Below, in pieces: positions 44,901 through 53,414 of a stretch of 64,000 nt of DNA. A program made the translations under genes and the position numbers. Numbering within the stretch: position 1 is the first letter of the stretch; each line of letters opens with the position of its first letter. The notes under the pieces are model-generated. The model ran no database searches. It was given only the letters and a program-made list of their open reading frames with translations, and was not told the DNA's origin. Source of the DNA: Paenibacillus sp. FSL R7-0273 (GTDB lineage: Bacteria; Bacillota; Bacilli; Paenibacillales; Paenibacillaceae); assembly GCF_000758625.1 (NCBI RefSeq), contig NZ_CP009283.1, positions 3,793,501 to 3,857,500 of the forward strand, written 5' to 3'.

Positions 44901-47314
44901 AGGATGCAGGTTATGCCGGAGGCAAGGTATCCGGGAAAAAGGTTGGAGTATTCGTCGGCGTCATGAACTCTCACTACCAAATGCTCGGCGCTGAACAATA
45001 TGCGAAGGGTAAGCTGCAGGATGTGCGTTCATCCTTCGCCTCCATTGCGAACCGTATTTCTTATTATTTCAATTTCAAGGGTCCCAGCCTGGCTGTAGAC
45101 ACCATGTGCTCGTCCGCGCTGGTAGCTATCCATATGGCCTGCGAAAGCATCCGCCGAGGCGAAAGTGAGCTTGCGATGGCCGGAAGTGTAAATACGATTG
45201 TCCATCCGGCGAAGTATATTTTTCTGTCCGATCAGCGCTTTGGCTCTTCAGAGGGCAAATGCCGGGCCTTCGGGCAAGGCGGAGACGGCTATGTTCCAGG
45301 TGAGGGCGTCGGCGCCGTTCTGCTGAAGCCGCTGGAAGCCGCGCAGCGCGACGGGGACCGGATTTACGGCGTGATTAAGGGCAGTGCCGTCAATCATGGA
45401 GGAAAGGTCAGCTCGTACACGGTGCCCAATCCGAATGCGCAGGCGGAGCTGATTGAGGAAGCGCTCCGGAAGTCGGGAGTCCATCCAGAGCGGATCAATT
45501 ATATTGAAGCACACGGTACAGGCACAGCGCTTGGTGATCCTATTGAAATTGCCGGATTGACCAAAGCGTTCAGGAAATCGACCGAGAAAACCGGCTTCTG
45601 CGCTATCGGATCGGTCAAAAGCAACATCGGTCATCTGGAATCGGCGGCGGGAATGGCTTCGCTGACCAAAGTGCTGCTGCAAATGCGGCACAAGCAGCTG
45701 GCGCCTTCGATTCTGGCGGATACATTGAATAGCAATATCGACTTTGAAAAAACGCCGTTTTTCGTGCAGCGTGAACTCCGGCAATGGGAGCAGCTCGAAG
45801 AGGAGACTCCTTCAGGGACGCAATATCTGCCTTTGACGGCTGGGATCAGCTCCTTTGGAGCAGGTGGAACCAACGCGCATCTCATTATCGAATCATATGA
45901 GCCGGACATCTCCGCGGCTGTGACGGACAGCCAATCGTTGCCGGACAGAGAACAATTAATTCTGCTTTCCGCGAAGACGCCGGACAAGCTGAAGGAGCAG
46001 GCGGGCATGCTTGCCGAATTTATCGGACGGCACCGTGCCGGAGGACAGCCGGTTGCTGTTGCGGCAAGTGAAGCGGCGGCTGCACAGGAGGAGTCCATTG
46101 CTGAGCCCGGGGACGTTTACGGCAGATGCGTGGAGATCATCGCGGAGGTACTGGGCGTAAATCCGGAGCTTATCGACTGGGATGAGGATTTGGCCACCCT
46201 GAGTGCAGATGCGGTGCACCGTGTTGCAATCGCGGCTCAGCTGCGCGAGATTTTCCAGGGCGAATATGACGAAGAAGCCTTCTGGAACAGCCGCTCTCTG
46301 CGGGAGCTGATGAACCGTTATGCAGAAGCAGGACAGAAGCAGCGGAAGCAGCCTCAGGCGGATGCCGGTGAAGGGAATTACACTCTGCGCCTTGAGGACA
46401 TCGCGTATACGCTGCAGACTGGCCGGGAAATGTTCGATGAGCGCACGGCTTTTGTATGCCGTACTGCCGGAGAACTCCGTCAAGCGCTTAGCCGGTTTGC
46501 CGCAGGCGAATCGAATATGCCGGATGTTTATACGGGCGGACCGGGGATGCAGGGGGAGATGACCTCCATTCTATTCCATAATGACCCGGGCAACCAGTTT
46601 ATCGAACGTATTGTAAGCAGCAGAAATTTACCGCAGATTGCCCAGCTGTGGCTGCTGAAAGTGGATATCCCGTGGAAGCAGCTGCATGAAGGAAGCAGCC
46701 CGCAGCTGATTACGCTGCCGAACTACAGCTTCAACAAGAAAAGATACTGGATCGGCAAAGGTTTTACACCGCAGGCATCTGCGCAATACGAAACTGCTTC
46801 TGCACCAAGTGAGCCGGAACCTGAATATATCCCTGTCCGCTTGGAGGCTGTTATAGACAAGCTGCCTGACAGCGCAGTCTTAGGAGCTGTTCTTCTTCAA
46901 GACTCTGCAGAGGCTGAAGACGATAATGCCGGGCAGGGGATAGAGCAATGTCTGTATCAGGTGCTCGGAGAGGTCATATATGCCGAAGCCGGAGGCATTG
47001 ACGGCAGCATTCCTTTTTCGGAGCTTGGCGTGAATTCGGTGCTGACTCTGGAGCTTGTGGACAAGGTTAATGAGAAGCTAGGCATCGCTCTGCATTCCAA
47101 TGATGTTTTCAATTTTAATACGGTGCAGATGCTGGCGGAGCATATCCTGATGACTTACCCCGTAAAGCCGGGCTTGGAATCACACAGGGAAGATATTAAA
47201 GGGCTGGCCGCCGCTTTGAGGCCTGATATGAAGGCTAATACACCCGGCCGCCCATCCATAAACGCCGGAACGATCGACCTGAATGCGCTGGAACTTTTAC
47301 TGGAGGAGAGCTGA
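38984..47314 (+). CDS. Trans-AT polyketide synthase 1: KS-(AT-like)-DH-KR-ACP-KS-ACP
   Basis: A 2776-residue synthase, start ATG 38984 (AAAGGAG 7 nt upstream). KS1 (about 20-450) has Cys192 in LDTACSSSLVAVH, His327 and His367. An unusually long linker (about 450-960) holds two AT-like cores without the catalytic serine motif (GEHQG at 632-636; GLESD at 790-794) and ends in a post-AT-like LPGYCFERSSHWIP. DH (about 968-1250) has His1000 and Asp1166, with Asn1004 where the motif has Gly. KR (about 1480-1660) has TGGMGKLG and Tyr1627 and lacks the B-type Asp (CAGVLGSKT). ACP1 has Ser1790 in YGIDSIMIM. KS2 (about 1874-2300) has Cys2042 in VDTMCSSALVAIH, His2177 and His2217, followed by an ACP-like insert without serine (about 2377-2450). 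The last ACP has Ser2685. No functional AT, so malonyl units must come from a separate AT. Confidence 0.93.
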   Translation: MVSKAAGSSMKTQEALAPSDVAIVGIGCRFPDADDYSQYWDNMMNHINSVRAISRERWESGRYGLKNEADLGWNNGQFVKYCASLNDLDQFDHGFFNLSPREVNSMDPQQRMLLEETWHCLEDSGIPLEDLQRKVTSVYVGVTGNDYSLLALTGGEHVDHYAGLGNFECIAANRISHYLGLSGESLSLDTACSSSLVAVHKARQNLQSGESKYAIAAGVCLSYHPWRYVTFSKSNMMSRDGQCKAFDENADGFVQGEGVGVLLLQRLEDAVTEGNHIYGVIRGSAVNHCGASQTIAAPSMKAQMEVVGAALQQAGIDAATVNYIEAHGTGTALGDPIEVEALTRVFRQYTDENQFCTIGSVKTNIGHLASAAGMAGLIRVLLMMKHKKIPALLNLSGLNPLLEWEHTPFKVTAENTDWEPVNERTPLRAGVSGFGFGGVNAHVIVESYAPAPVKGRKRTEDSHVFALSALNENSLNKQIGAWKLLVDSSAFTYESIGDMSKTLLAGRRHCADYRIGAVIRSKEDLKSFLALAPDPADAGAEKRRDGWELYLTNILYRGYSDIRQLLKQEYISQHFESVLSEIEAAASEYSPRSGIRIARWKKERAAAYSFIVNYAMARALIGLGVRISEIGGEHQGELLALAVSGMLSPAEAYTALIDETAVDGWSLQRPELAFADSITPVKICRLNINAAYPASLRELRIEGEDSRSLRHFTEKARILSRTQYTFKKYLKDWDQALQPWKLTAEALLNDEELLTGNNPLLEKQRVLLLMIAYGSLLKLNRKWELTDRIGLESDWLKELIQLVVDEVLTRESAAALFLSEDGDLEEIGAQINRRQDLLDASAPFEHLYAASSHLAEIPELAGWKDQLKQQLRELPSLQTEAVSLRQAGIQHASFSLASGLSGLNELLLKLWAAGADISWQLLYPAGSYRKQQLPGYCFERSSHWIPLREPGVETPGGNINGNPAAATRKFHPMLDLDKSSPETGLFVKTLKISDFYVGDHIVDNRVILPGVAYLEIARAAGELAAGQPVQALRDVMWVNRMEIEDLLDAYVQIQNEADFMRFQVFTWRGGEKIRHCQGKLSISEKGRVKPVRFNIPEIKGRCGARISKDFCYKEVFGRFIGFQYGPGFQATQEAFGGDGESLEKLELPAHLLGTFDEYDLHPSLVDAALRAVTWIGGAEAYRQLQLHIPFALGELSIYGKLTPNCYSYARIEPETAGKAAGMQRFHIFILSEAGEVLVEARDFTIRAIQPKTAAADNVHLYTESWLEATLPESGRNEAVHVLYFGKNRMSGQRLAEALGNGQGKAVEQLVFVQQGPAYSAESDGEEYTLNPAQQEDFLRMFQELADQGLRIDSIVFEWDEPRIIEAFCAIYFLFQAFVQVNPKQPVRLVYASSGDGAGAGMFKGLCKAFQTLSRTFLPSILHADDANELPLLAAKELLGGKTASCEVVSYREGVRTIRAIAALDMLLLPSRESSGFRSGGTYLITGGMGKLGLAVAEFVLVNYKANIVLTGRSALDKQRQEQLSRLESLPGQVIYVAGDLSALSSAEEIVKQAKEAFGTINGVIHCAGVLGSKTLAEAVPGELTEVLLPKIHGAIGLDEATRNEQLDFFILFSSISALIGDFARGTYAAANSFLDHFAERRAEQVKAGLRSGISLSINWPVWNEGAMQLSPQEDVQYRQHAGMDQLETHAGLELLERLTGSDLTRVIVACGNARMINRVLDVKERVQTREGARSLTIDTLKQSPSGGPIPTVLIEQEIVKYLKGIVSKATGIPPGQLQRDAEFSKYGIDSIMIMDLNSMLEGDFSDLPSTLFFEYSTIGQLTAFFLDTYAEFFRQKVQSEESRVPHKLPEPELPKEVQILPETRQGVAEVQGGDIAIIGLSGQYPMADTLEQFWEILRLGKDCVTEIPAERWDYHKDYNPEKGKSNKVYTKWGAFMNNVEKFDAGFFHISPREAELMDPQERLMLQSAYHTLEDAGYAGGKVSGKKVGVFVGVMNSHYQMLGAEQYAKGKLQDVRSSFASIANRISYYFNFKGPSLAVDTMCSSALVAIHMACESIRRGESELAMAGSVNTIVHPAKYIFLSDQRFGSSEGKCRAFGQGGDGYVPGEGVGAVLLKPLEAAQRDGDRIYGVIKGSAVNHGGKVSSYTVPNPNAQAELIEEALRKSGVHPERINYIEAHGTGTALGDPIEIAGLTKAFRKSTEKTGFCAIGSVKSNIGHLESAAGMASLTKVLLQMRHKQLAPSILADTLNSNIDFEKTPFFVQRELRQWEQLEEETPSGTQYLPLTAGISSFGAGGTNAHLIIESYEPDISAAVTDSQSLPDREQLILLSAKTPDKLKEQAGMLAEFIGRHRAGGQPVAVAASEAAAAQEESIAEPGDVYGRCVEIIAEVLGVNPELIDWDEDLATLSADAVHRVAIAAQLREIFQGEYDEEAFWNSRSLRELMNRYAEAGQKQRKQPQADAGEGNYTLRLEDIAYTLQTGREMFDERTAFVCRTAGELRQALSRFAAGESNMPDVYTGGPGMQGEMTSILFHNDPGNQFIERIVSSRNLPQIAQLWLLKVDIPWKQLHEGSSPQLITLPNYSFNKKRYWIGKGFTPQASAQYETASAPSEPEPEYIPVRLEAVIDKLPDSAVLGAVLLQDSAEAEDDNAGQGIEQCLYQVLGEVIYAEAGGIDGSIPFSELGVNSVLTLELVDKVNEKLGIALHSNDVFNFNTVQMLAEHILMTYPVKPGLESHREDIKGLAAALRPDMKANTPGRPSINAGTIDLNALELLLEES

Positions 47315-47318
47315 AAGC

Positions 47319-50300
47319 ATGCTGAACACCACTGAAACCGCCAAGCAGCGGGCTTCCGCAGCAGATGAGATTGCCATTGTCGGCATTTCGGGCAAATTTT
47401 CGGGCAGCCGCGATGTGAACCAGTTTTGGGAAGGCCTCATTCATGAACAGAGCAGTCTGCAAGAGCTTCCGCCTGAACGGCCCGAATTATTCCGTTTGAC
47501 GCCGGAAGAGAAGGAGCATATCGGCTTCGGAGGATTCATCCCGGATGTCGAGCAGTTCGACCCGTTGTTCTTCCATATCTCTCCCAAGGAAGCGGAGCAC
47601 ATGGACCCGCGGCAGCGGCTGTTTCTGGAAGAATCCTGGAAGGCTATAGAGGATGCAGGTTATTCCCTGCAGGAATTGTCGGGTACGAAATGCGGGGTAT
47701 TTGTCGGAATTCAGCAAGGTGAGTACCTGGAGCGTTTCCGGGGAGAAGCCAATGAGCATGTGCCTACAGGCAACAGTCTTTCAGTCATTCCGGCGCGAAT
47801 ATCCTATCTGCTCAATTTGAAAGGGCCCAGTGTGGCCCTTGACACAGCCTGCTCCTCGTCTCTCGTTGCACTCTCACTGGCGTGTGACAGCCTGTTAAAC
47901 GGCAGCAGTGACATGGCGATTGCCGGCGGCATTCAAATCATGCTGACGCCGTGGATTTATATGTCGCTGGGCAGGCTCGGCATGCTGAACACCGATGGAA
48001 TTTGCAAGCCGTTCGCCGATGGGGCCGACGGCATCGGGCTCGGTGAAGGCGTGGGTGCCGCCGTTTTGAAGAAATACTCCGCCGCACTGCGCGATGGTGA
48101 TCATATATACGGAATTATCAAGGGCATCGGGGTGAACCAGGACGGTAAGACCAACGGAATAACGGCTCCGAACGGTTTATCACAGGCTTCGCTGGAACGT
48201 GAGGTCTACGAGAAATACGGTATCGATCCCGCCGGAATTACTTACGTGGAAGCGCATGGAACAGGAACCCGCCTTGGCGATCCGATTGAAGTTGGCGCTC
48301 TGACGGAAGCCTTCCGTCCGTTCACCGGGAATAAGCAATACTGTCATTTGGGTTCGGTAAAAGGCAATATCGGCCATACTCTGTCTGCTTCCGGCATGGC
48401 AAGCCTGTTCAAGGTGCTGCTGAGCCTGAAGCACGATAAAATTCCCGCAACACTGCATTGCAGCCGGGAAAACCGGCTCATTGATTTCAAGAACAGTCCA
48501 TTTTATGTGGGAACCCGAACCGAGGACTGGCCCCGGACAGACGGACGGCCTAGAATGGCCGCCGTCAGCTCTTTCGGCATGAGCGGAACCAATTGCCATC
48601 TGGTCATTGCAGAGCATGTTGAATCCCCGGTGAATGAGACGACGACAGCTACGGCCGATATGCATCTGTTCGCGCTGTCCGCCAAAAGCGATGCAGCATT
48701 GGAAGCGCAGGCTCACAATTTGCTCGCCTATCTGCGGCACGGAGCGGTTGCGCAGCCGGAGGATATCTCCTTTACTCTGCTGGCCGGCAGAGATCATTAC
48801 GCTTACCGCAGCATATTCATGGCTGCAGGCCGCCATGAACTAATCCGTGAACTGGAGGCTTTTCTGGAACAGCGGCCAAGCGCGGGCTGGTACAGAGGGG
48901 GAGGAGCTAACGGGAACAAGCGTGTAAATCCGGCCCTGAAAGCCCAGATGAACGGGCTGCTGAACCAGCTTCAGCAAGGCAGTCTTCTGCCCGCAGAAAG
49001 GGAGAAAGCGTTAAGGCTGATCGCTAACTATTATATTAAAGGTTTTGAAGCGGAATTTAAGGCCATGTTTGCTCCGGAAAACCGCCGGAGAGTGTCACTA
49101 CCTGCCTATCCATTTGAATACATACGCTGCTGGATCGCGGAGCAAGAGCGCGGGGATTCACTCCCGTCTTCTACTGCTGTTGCTGCCACTGAAGCGCAGC
49201 TTCATCCGCTGCTGCACCGTAATGTTTCCACTATGCAGGCTATACGTTTTACGAGCGAGGCTGGACACAATCAACCCGATTTTAATTACAAGGCAATGTA
49301 TAACACCCGTATGGTCAGCGAAGCGGTGCTGCTTGAAATGGCTGCGAAGGCAGCTGTGCTTGGCGGCGGCGGTTCTATAAGCCTGCTTAACGAAATCCAG
49401 CTTACACATCCGCTCACTACAGGTTTAGATACGCACAATCTCAGTGTTGAGCTTGAAGGGGAAGCGGAGTCACTGCGGTTTGGTGTTTTCCATGAAGGGG
49501 CGGAGCGGAGGATCGTTGCCGCCGGAACAGCCAGGGCGTGGACAGCAGAAGGGCTTCCAGTCACAGAGCCTGTGCAAGCTGCATTTGATGTTGCGGGCTT
49601 CATTGGAAGAACAGCGCAGCGCCGGGACGCCGGGGAGTTCTACAGCGCACTGGAAAATCAAGGGCTGAAATATGATCAGCAAGCGCAGATGGTCGAAAAG
49701 CTATACAGCAGTTTAACCGAACATGTGGCTGCGGTTGTTCCCTCCGCGTGTTCCTGCCGTGGCGGTTATATCCTGCCGCCGCTGCTGACGGAAGCCATTC
49801 TTCAAGTTGTAAACATGGATATAATCCGACGGGGCGGGCCGCTCTCCACTGCTTATTCAATCGGTGAAATCAGACTCGCCGGAAATTTGGAAGCCGGATG
49901 TTATGTCCATGTTAAGAACAGTGAAGCGGGTTATGAAGCTGCGGTGATGGATGAACGGGGTGCAGCCGTGCTGATGCTGAGCCGGATGCAGATGGCTCCG
50001 CTTGCCACAGAGCATTTGTCCGGGGAAGAGCAATACGTTCTGTTGCAAAAAGAGTGGCGGAAAGCGGACGCTCAACCGCAGCTGCAGCCAGCGGTGCCGG
50101 CTGGACGGTTCATTGTCCTCGTGAACAGTGAAACGGATGCGGGGGCGCTGAATGCAATCCGCGCTGGATTTAATACTGCCTTGTTCATTGGCGACGGCCA
50201 GCTGCTCGATCTGGATGGTGCCATTCTAAACGCGGATTTCAGGGAAGAGGCGGGATGCGACAAGGCGATTGAGGCTGTTCTTGGCCTGAAGACGGAAATT

Positions 50301-53300
50301 AGCGGAGTCCTTGATTTCTCCGATCTTTATTCCGGGCCGCTGCACCGCTCCAAACTAAGCTATGGAAAGATTAAGCTGCTGCAAGCACTGGTGAAAAAGT
50401 ATTCCAGAGGATTGCGCATCCTGCATATGACCAGCGGCCTGCAAGGTGCGCATAAACGGACGGAGACATTGGCCGGAGCCGAGATCGCGGGACTTATCCG
50501 GACGATCCGCGCAGAGTACAAGGAAGTGCTGGCCCAGACGGTGGATATCGGCCGTTCGTTTTCACTAATTCAAGATGCTGTCCAAACCGCCCGAGCTGAA
50601 CTAAGCCTGTCATCAGGTGAAGCCGAGGTTTCTTATACCGGCGGCATCCGCTATGAGCCTGTATTTAAGACCTTGAAGCAGCGCAATAAATGGGCTGCCC
50701 GCCAAGGTGAAGGTACTCTGGCGCTTGACTCCGGCAAGGTGTATGTCGTAACCGGGGGAACCCGGGGCATTGGAGCGGAAGCTGCCAGGCTACTGGCCCG
50801 GAGAGGCGCAAGAAAGCTTGTGCTGATGGGTGTCCGGCCGTTTCCTCCAAGACCCGACTGGGACCGTATTCTCGCTTCAGGCTCCGATGCATCAGCCGGG
50901 GCTGCAGTGAAACGAATACTGGAGCTGGAGTCGGCGGGCGTCCAAGTAGAGTTATACTGCGGATCATTGGCTGATTCAGAGCGGCTTGGCCCGTTTTTTG
51001 CAGATATCCGGCAGCGGTGCGGGGAGATCGGCGGCGTTATCCACTGTGCGGGCTCCAACCTGAACAATCATCCGGCCTTTATCCATAAAAAAACCGGCGA
51101 TATCCGGCAGGTCTTCGAGCCCAAAGCCGAAGGACTGGAACATTTAAGCAGTCTGCTGGCCGAGGACAGGCTTGAATTCTTTGTTGCCTTCTCCTCCATT
51201 TCGGCGGCATCGCCCGTGCTGTCTGCGGGACTTAGTGATTACAGCGCCGCCAACAGCTACCTGGATTCTTATATCCGCCTCCGGCGGGAACAGGGCGAGG
51301 AATATTTTCAATCTATTATTTGGCCGAGCTGGTCGGAAGTAGGCATGCTGGTCGATACCGGCTTCCAATTAAGCCCGCTTTATACGGCTGCCGGATTTAC
51401 CGCACACAGTCTGGCAGACGGCTTGTTTATGCTCGAAGCCGCCATATCCGGCAAACACAAAAGCGCTATGCCGGCAATTGTGCGCAGCGATGCGTATAAT
51501 CCTGACGCCCTCTTACGGACGAACACTGCGGCTGCGCCAAAAAATGTACCTCCGGTTAACAGCGGGATGAACGAGGACATCAGCATTCATCCATTTTCTG
51601 CAAATGCTCGGCAGGAGGCCGAGGCCGTCCGGCTGATTAAAACGATCTTTTGTGAGGAGCTTAAGCTGCCGTCTGACCGTTTGCGGGAAGATCTTCCTTT
51701 TGCCGAAATCGGGGTGGATTCCATTCTGCTCATTGCCGTCATCAAAAAGCTGGATGAAGCTTTCCATATACGCATCGATCCTGCCCTATTCTTTGAACTG
51801 CGTGATATAAAGGCATTGGCCGGGCATTTGCTTGCTGACAATGTCATCACCGGAGAAGGAATCGATCTAACAGGCGGGCCGGACATCGGGACAACGTTTA
51901 ATGAACTAAGGCTTGGGGAGGCGTTCTGCCGTATTCCGGAGTTTGGAACGTTTTTGCGCGGTAAGCGGAACGGCCAAGCCGAAGCAGGGAAAAGGGATAA
52001 CCGGATCGCCGTCATCGGAATGGGCTGCCATTTTCCCGGAGCACCGGATAAGGACGCATTCTGGAACAATCTGCGGCAGGGGCTGGACAGTGTAACTGAG
52101 GTGCCGGACAGCAGATGGGATACGGAGGAGCTATATTCGCCTGCTCCGGCTGAAGGCAAGAGCATCAGCAAATGGGGCGGCTTCCTTGAAGATATTGAGC
52201 TGTTTGATGCCGGTTATTTCGAAATCAAAGAAAATCCCGAGCAAATCAGCCCGCTGATGAGACAGAGCTTAGAAGTAACCGCCGAGGTGTTCCTGGATGC
52301 AGGCTATGAAAAAGCGGAGATCAGCGGACGCAAGGTGGGTGTATTCATCGGCGCGCATCCCGGCTCATATCCGGGCTGGGTGCAGGATTTCAACAAGAAT
52401 ACGATTGTCGGCATCGGGCAGAATTTCATCGCTTCCTATGCCTCGCACTTTTTTAATCTAAAAGGTCCGAGCCTGACGGTAGACAGCGCCTGCTCCTCCT
52501 CGCTGATGAGCCTGCATCTGGCCTGCCAGAGCATAAACAGCGGCGAATCAGAAATGGCAGTTGCCGGCGGCGTGGATCTGATCCTCGATGAGCGGCCTTA
52601 CCTGGTGTTCAGCGCCTCCAAAGCCATGTCGCCCGACGGTAAATGCCATACCTTCGATGTCGATGCAAACGGGATTGTGCCCGGCGAAGGCTGCGGCGCA
52701 GTATTGCTGAAGCCGCTTGAGCAGGCACTGGCCGACGGCGACCGCATATACGCAGTCATTGAAGCGTCGGCAGCGAACAATGACGGCCGGACGATGGGCA
52801 TTACCACTCCGAGCAAGCAGGCGCAGGAAGAAGTGATTGCCGAGGCCATCCGGCGGGCCGGTATTGATCCGCGCACCATCGGGTATGTCGAGACTCACGG
52901 CACCGGAACGATGATCGGTGACCCAATCGAATTAAAGGCACTGTCCACCGTCTATAAACAATATACCGCCGACACCGGATTCTGCGGCGTCGGCAGCGTG
53001 AAGACCAATATCGGCCACTGCCTCAGCGCGGCGGGCATCGCCAGCTTTATCAAGGCCTCGCTGTGTGTGTATCACAAAACGCTGGTTCCAACGCTGAACT
53101 GCAGCAGGCCAAATCCGCGGTTTGATTTCGGACATTCGCCGTTTTACCCCGTAATGGAGGCCGCCGACTGGCGCAAGCACGGAGATGCGCGGCGGGCGGG
53201 CATCAGCTCCTTCGGCTTCGGCGGTACGAATGTCCATACCATTATCAGCGAATGCGGAGATGAGCTGCTGCAAGGCCGGACGGAGCACAGAAAGCCGCTC

Positions 53301-53414
53301 CCGGCGGCGCAGTTCCACCGGACGCGAGCCTGGACAGACGGCCGGCAGGCTTCCCGCAGGCCTGCCGGGGCGGATCAGGAGCAATTGTCATTTTTGCAAT
53401 TCGTGGAAGAGTGA
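47319..53414 (+). CDS. Trans-AT polyketide synthase 2: KS-(DH degenerate)-KR-ACP-KS
   Basis: A 2031-residue synthase; ATG 47319 is preceded by GGAGGAGAG and begins 4 bp after PKS1. KS1 (about 15-440): Cys178 in LDTACSSSLVALS, His313, His353. Its flanking linker ends LPAYPFEYIRCWI. A DH-like region (about 628-850) starts LHPLLHRNVST, but the catalytic His motif is lost (YNTRMVSEAVLLEMA), so dehydration is not expected. KR (about 1140-1320): TGGTRGIG, SSISAA and Tyr1308; no B-type Asp (HCAGSNLNNHP). ACP Ser1468 in IGVDSILLI. KS2 (about 1560-1985): Cys1725 in VDSACSSSLMSLH, His1860, His1900, ending without the usual full flanking domain. The protein stops there, so the rest of the module is on PKS3 (overlap 4 nt). 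Confidence 0.93.
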   Translation: MLNTTETAKQRASAADEIAIVGISGKFSGSRDVNQFWEGLIHEQSSLQELPPERPELFRLTPEEKEHIGFGGFIPDVEQFDPLFFHISPKEAEHMDPRQRLFLEESWKAIEDAGYSLQELSGTKCGVFVGIQQGEYLERFRGEANEHVPTGNSLSVIPARISYLLNLKGPSVALDTACSSSLVALSLACDSLLNGSSDMAIAGGIQIMLTPWIYMSLGRLGMLNTDGICKPFADGADGIGLGEGVGAAVLKKYSAALRDGDHIYGIIKGIGVNQDGKTNGITAPNGLSQASLEREVYEKYGIDPAGITYVEAHGTGTRLGDPIEVGALTEAFRPFTGNKQYCHLGSVKGNIGHTLSASGMASLFKVLLSLKHDKIPATLHCSRENRLIDFKNSPFYVGTRTEDWPRTDGRPRMAAVSSFGMSGTNCHLVIAEHVESPVNETTTATADMHLFALSAKSDAALEAQAHNLLAYLRHGAVAQPEDISFTLLAGRDHYAYRSIFMAAGRHELIRELEAFLEQRPSAGWYRGGGANGNKRVNPALKAQMNGLLNQLQQGSLLPAEREKALRLIANYYIKGFEAEFKAMFAPENRRRVSLPAYPFEYIRCWIAEQERGDSLPSSTAVAATEAQLHPLLHRNVSTMQAIRFTSEAGHNQPDFNYKAMYNTRMVSEAVLLEMAAKAAVLGGGGSISLLNEIQLTHPLTTGLDTHNLSVELEGEAESLRFGVFHEGAERRIVAAGTARAWTAEGLPVTEPVQAAFDVAGFIGRTAQRRDAGEFYSALENQGLKYDQQAQMVEKLYSSLTEHVAAVVPSACSCRGGYILPPLLTEAILQVVNMDIIRRGGPLSTAYSIGEIRLAGNLEAGCYVHVKNSEAGYEAAVMDERGAAVLMLSRMQMAPLATEHLSGEEQYVLLQKEWRKADAQPQLQPAVPAGRFIVLVNSETDAGALNAIRAGFNTALFIGDGQLLDLDGAILNADFREEAGCDKAIEAVLGLKTEISGVLDFSDLYSGPLHRSKLSYGKIKLLQALVKKYSRGLRILHMTSGLQGAHKRTETLAGAEIAGLIRTIRAEYKEVLAQTVDIGRSFSLIQDAVQTARAELSLSSGEAEVSYTGGIRYEPVFKTLKQRNKWAARQGEGTLALDSGKVYVVTGGTRGIGAEAARLLARRGARKLVLMGVRPFPPRPDWDRILASGSDASAGAAVKRILELESAGVQVELYCGSLADSERLGPFFADIRQRCGEIGGVIHCAGSNLNNHPAFIHKKTGDIRQVFEPKAEGLEHLSSLLAEDRLEFFVAFSSISAASPVLSAGLSDYSAANSYLDSYIRLRREQGEEYFQSIIWPSWSEVGMLVDTGFQLSPLYTAAGFTAHSLADGLFMLEAAISGKHKSAMPAIVRSDAYNPDALLRTNTAAAPKNVPPVNSGMNEDISIHPFSANARQEAEAVRLIKTIFCEELKLPSDRLREDLPFAEIGVDSILLIAVIKKLDEAFHIRIDPALFFELRDIKALAGHLLADNVITGEGIDLTGGPDIGTTFNELRLGEAFCRIPEFGTFLRGKRNGQAEAGKRDNRIAVIGMGCHFPGAPDKDAFWNNLRQGLDSVTEVPDSRWDTEELYSPAPAEGKSISKWGGFLEDIELFDAGYFEIKENPEQISPLMRQSLEVTAEVFLDAGYEKAEISGRKVGVFIGAHPGSYPGWVQDFNKNTIVGIGQNFIASYASHFFNLKGPSLTVDSACSSSLMSLHLACQSINSGESEMAVAGGVDLILDERPYLVFSASKAMSPDGKCHTFDVDANGIVPGEGCGAVLLKPLEQALADGDRIYAVIEASAANNDGRTMGITTPSKQAQEEVIAEAIRRAGIDPRTIGYVETHGTGTMIGDPIELKALSTVYKQYTADTGFCGVGSVKTNIGHCLSAAGIASFIKASLCVYHKTLVPTLNCSRPNPRFDFGHSPFYPVMEAADWRKHGDARRAGISSFGFGGTNVHTIISECGDELLQGRTEHRKPLPAAQFHRTRAWTDGRQASRRPAGADQEQLSFLQFVEE

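Noticed and set aside
51587..52171. Serine-rich minus-strand frame of 194 codons inside PKS2
   Set aside because: Composition is the mirror of the ACP-KS coding sequence on the plus strand; no start signal.
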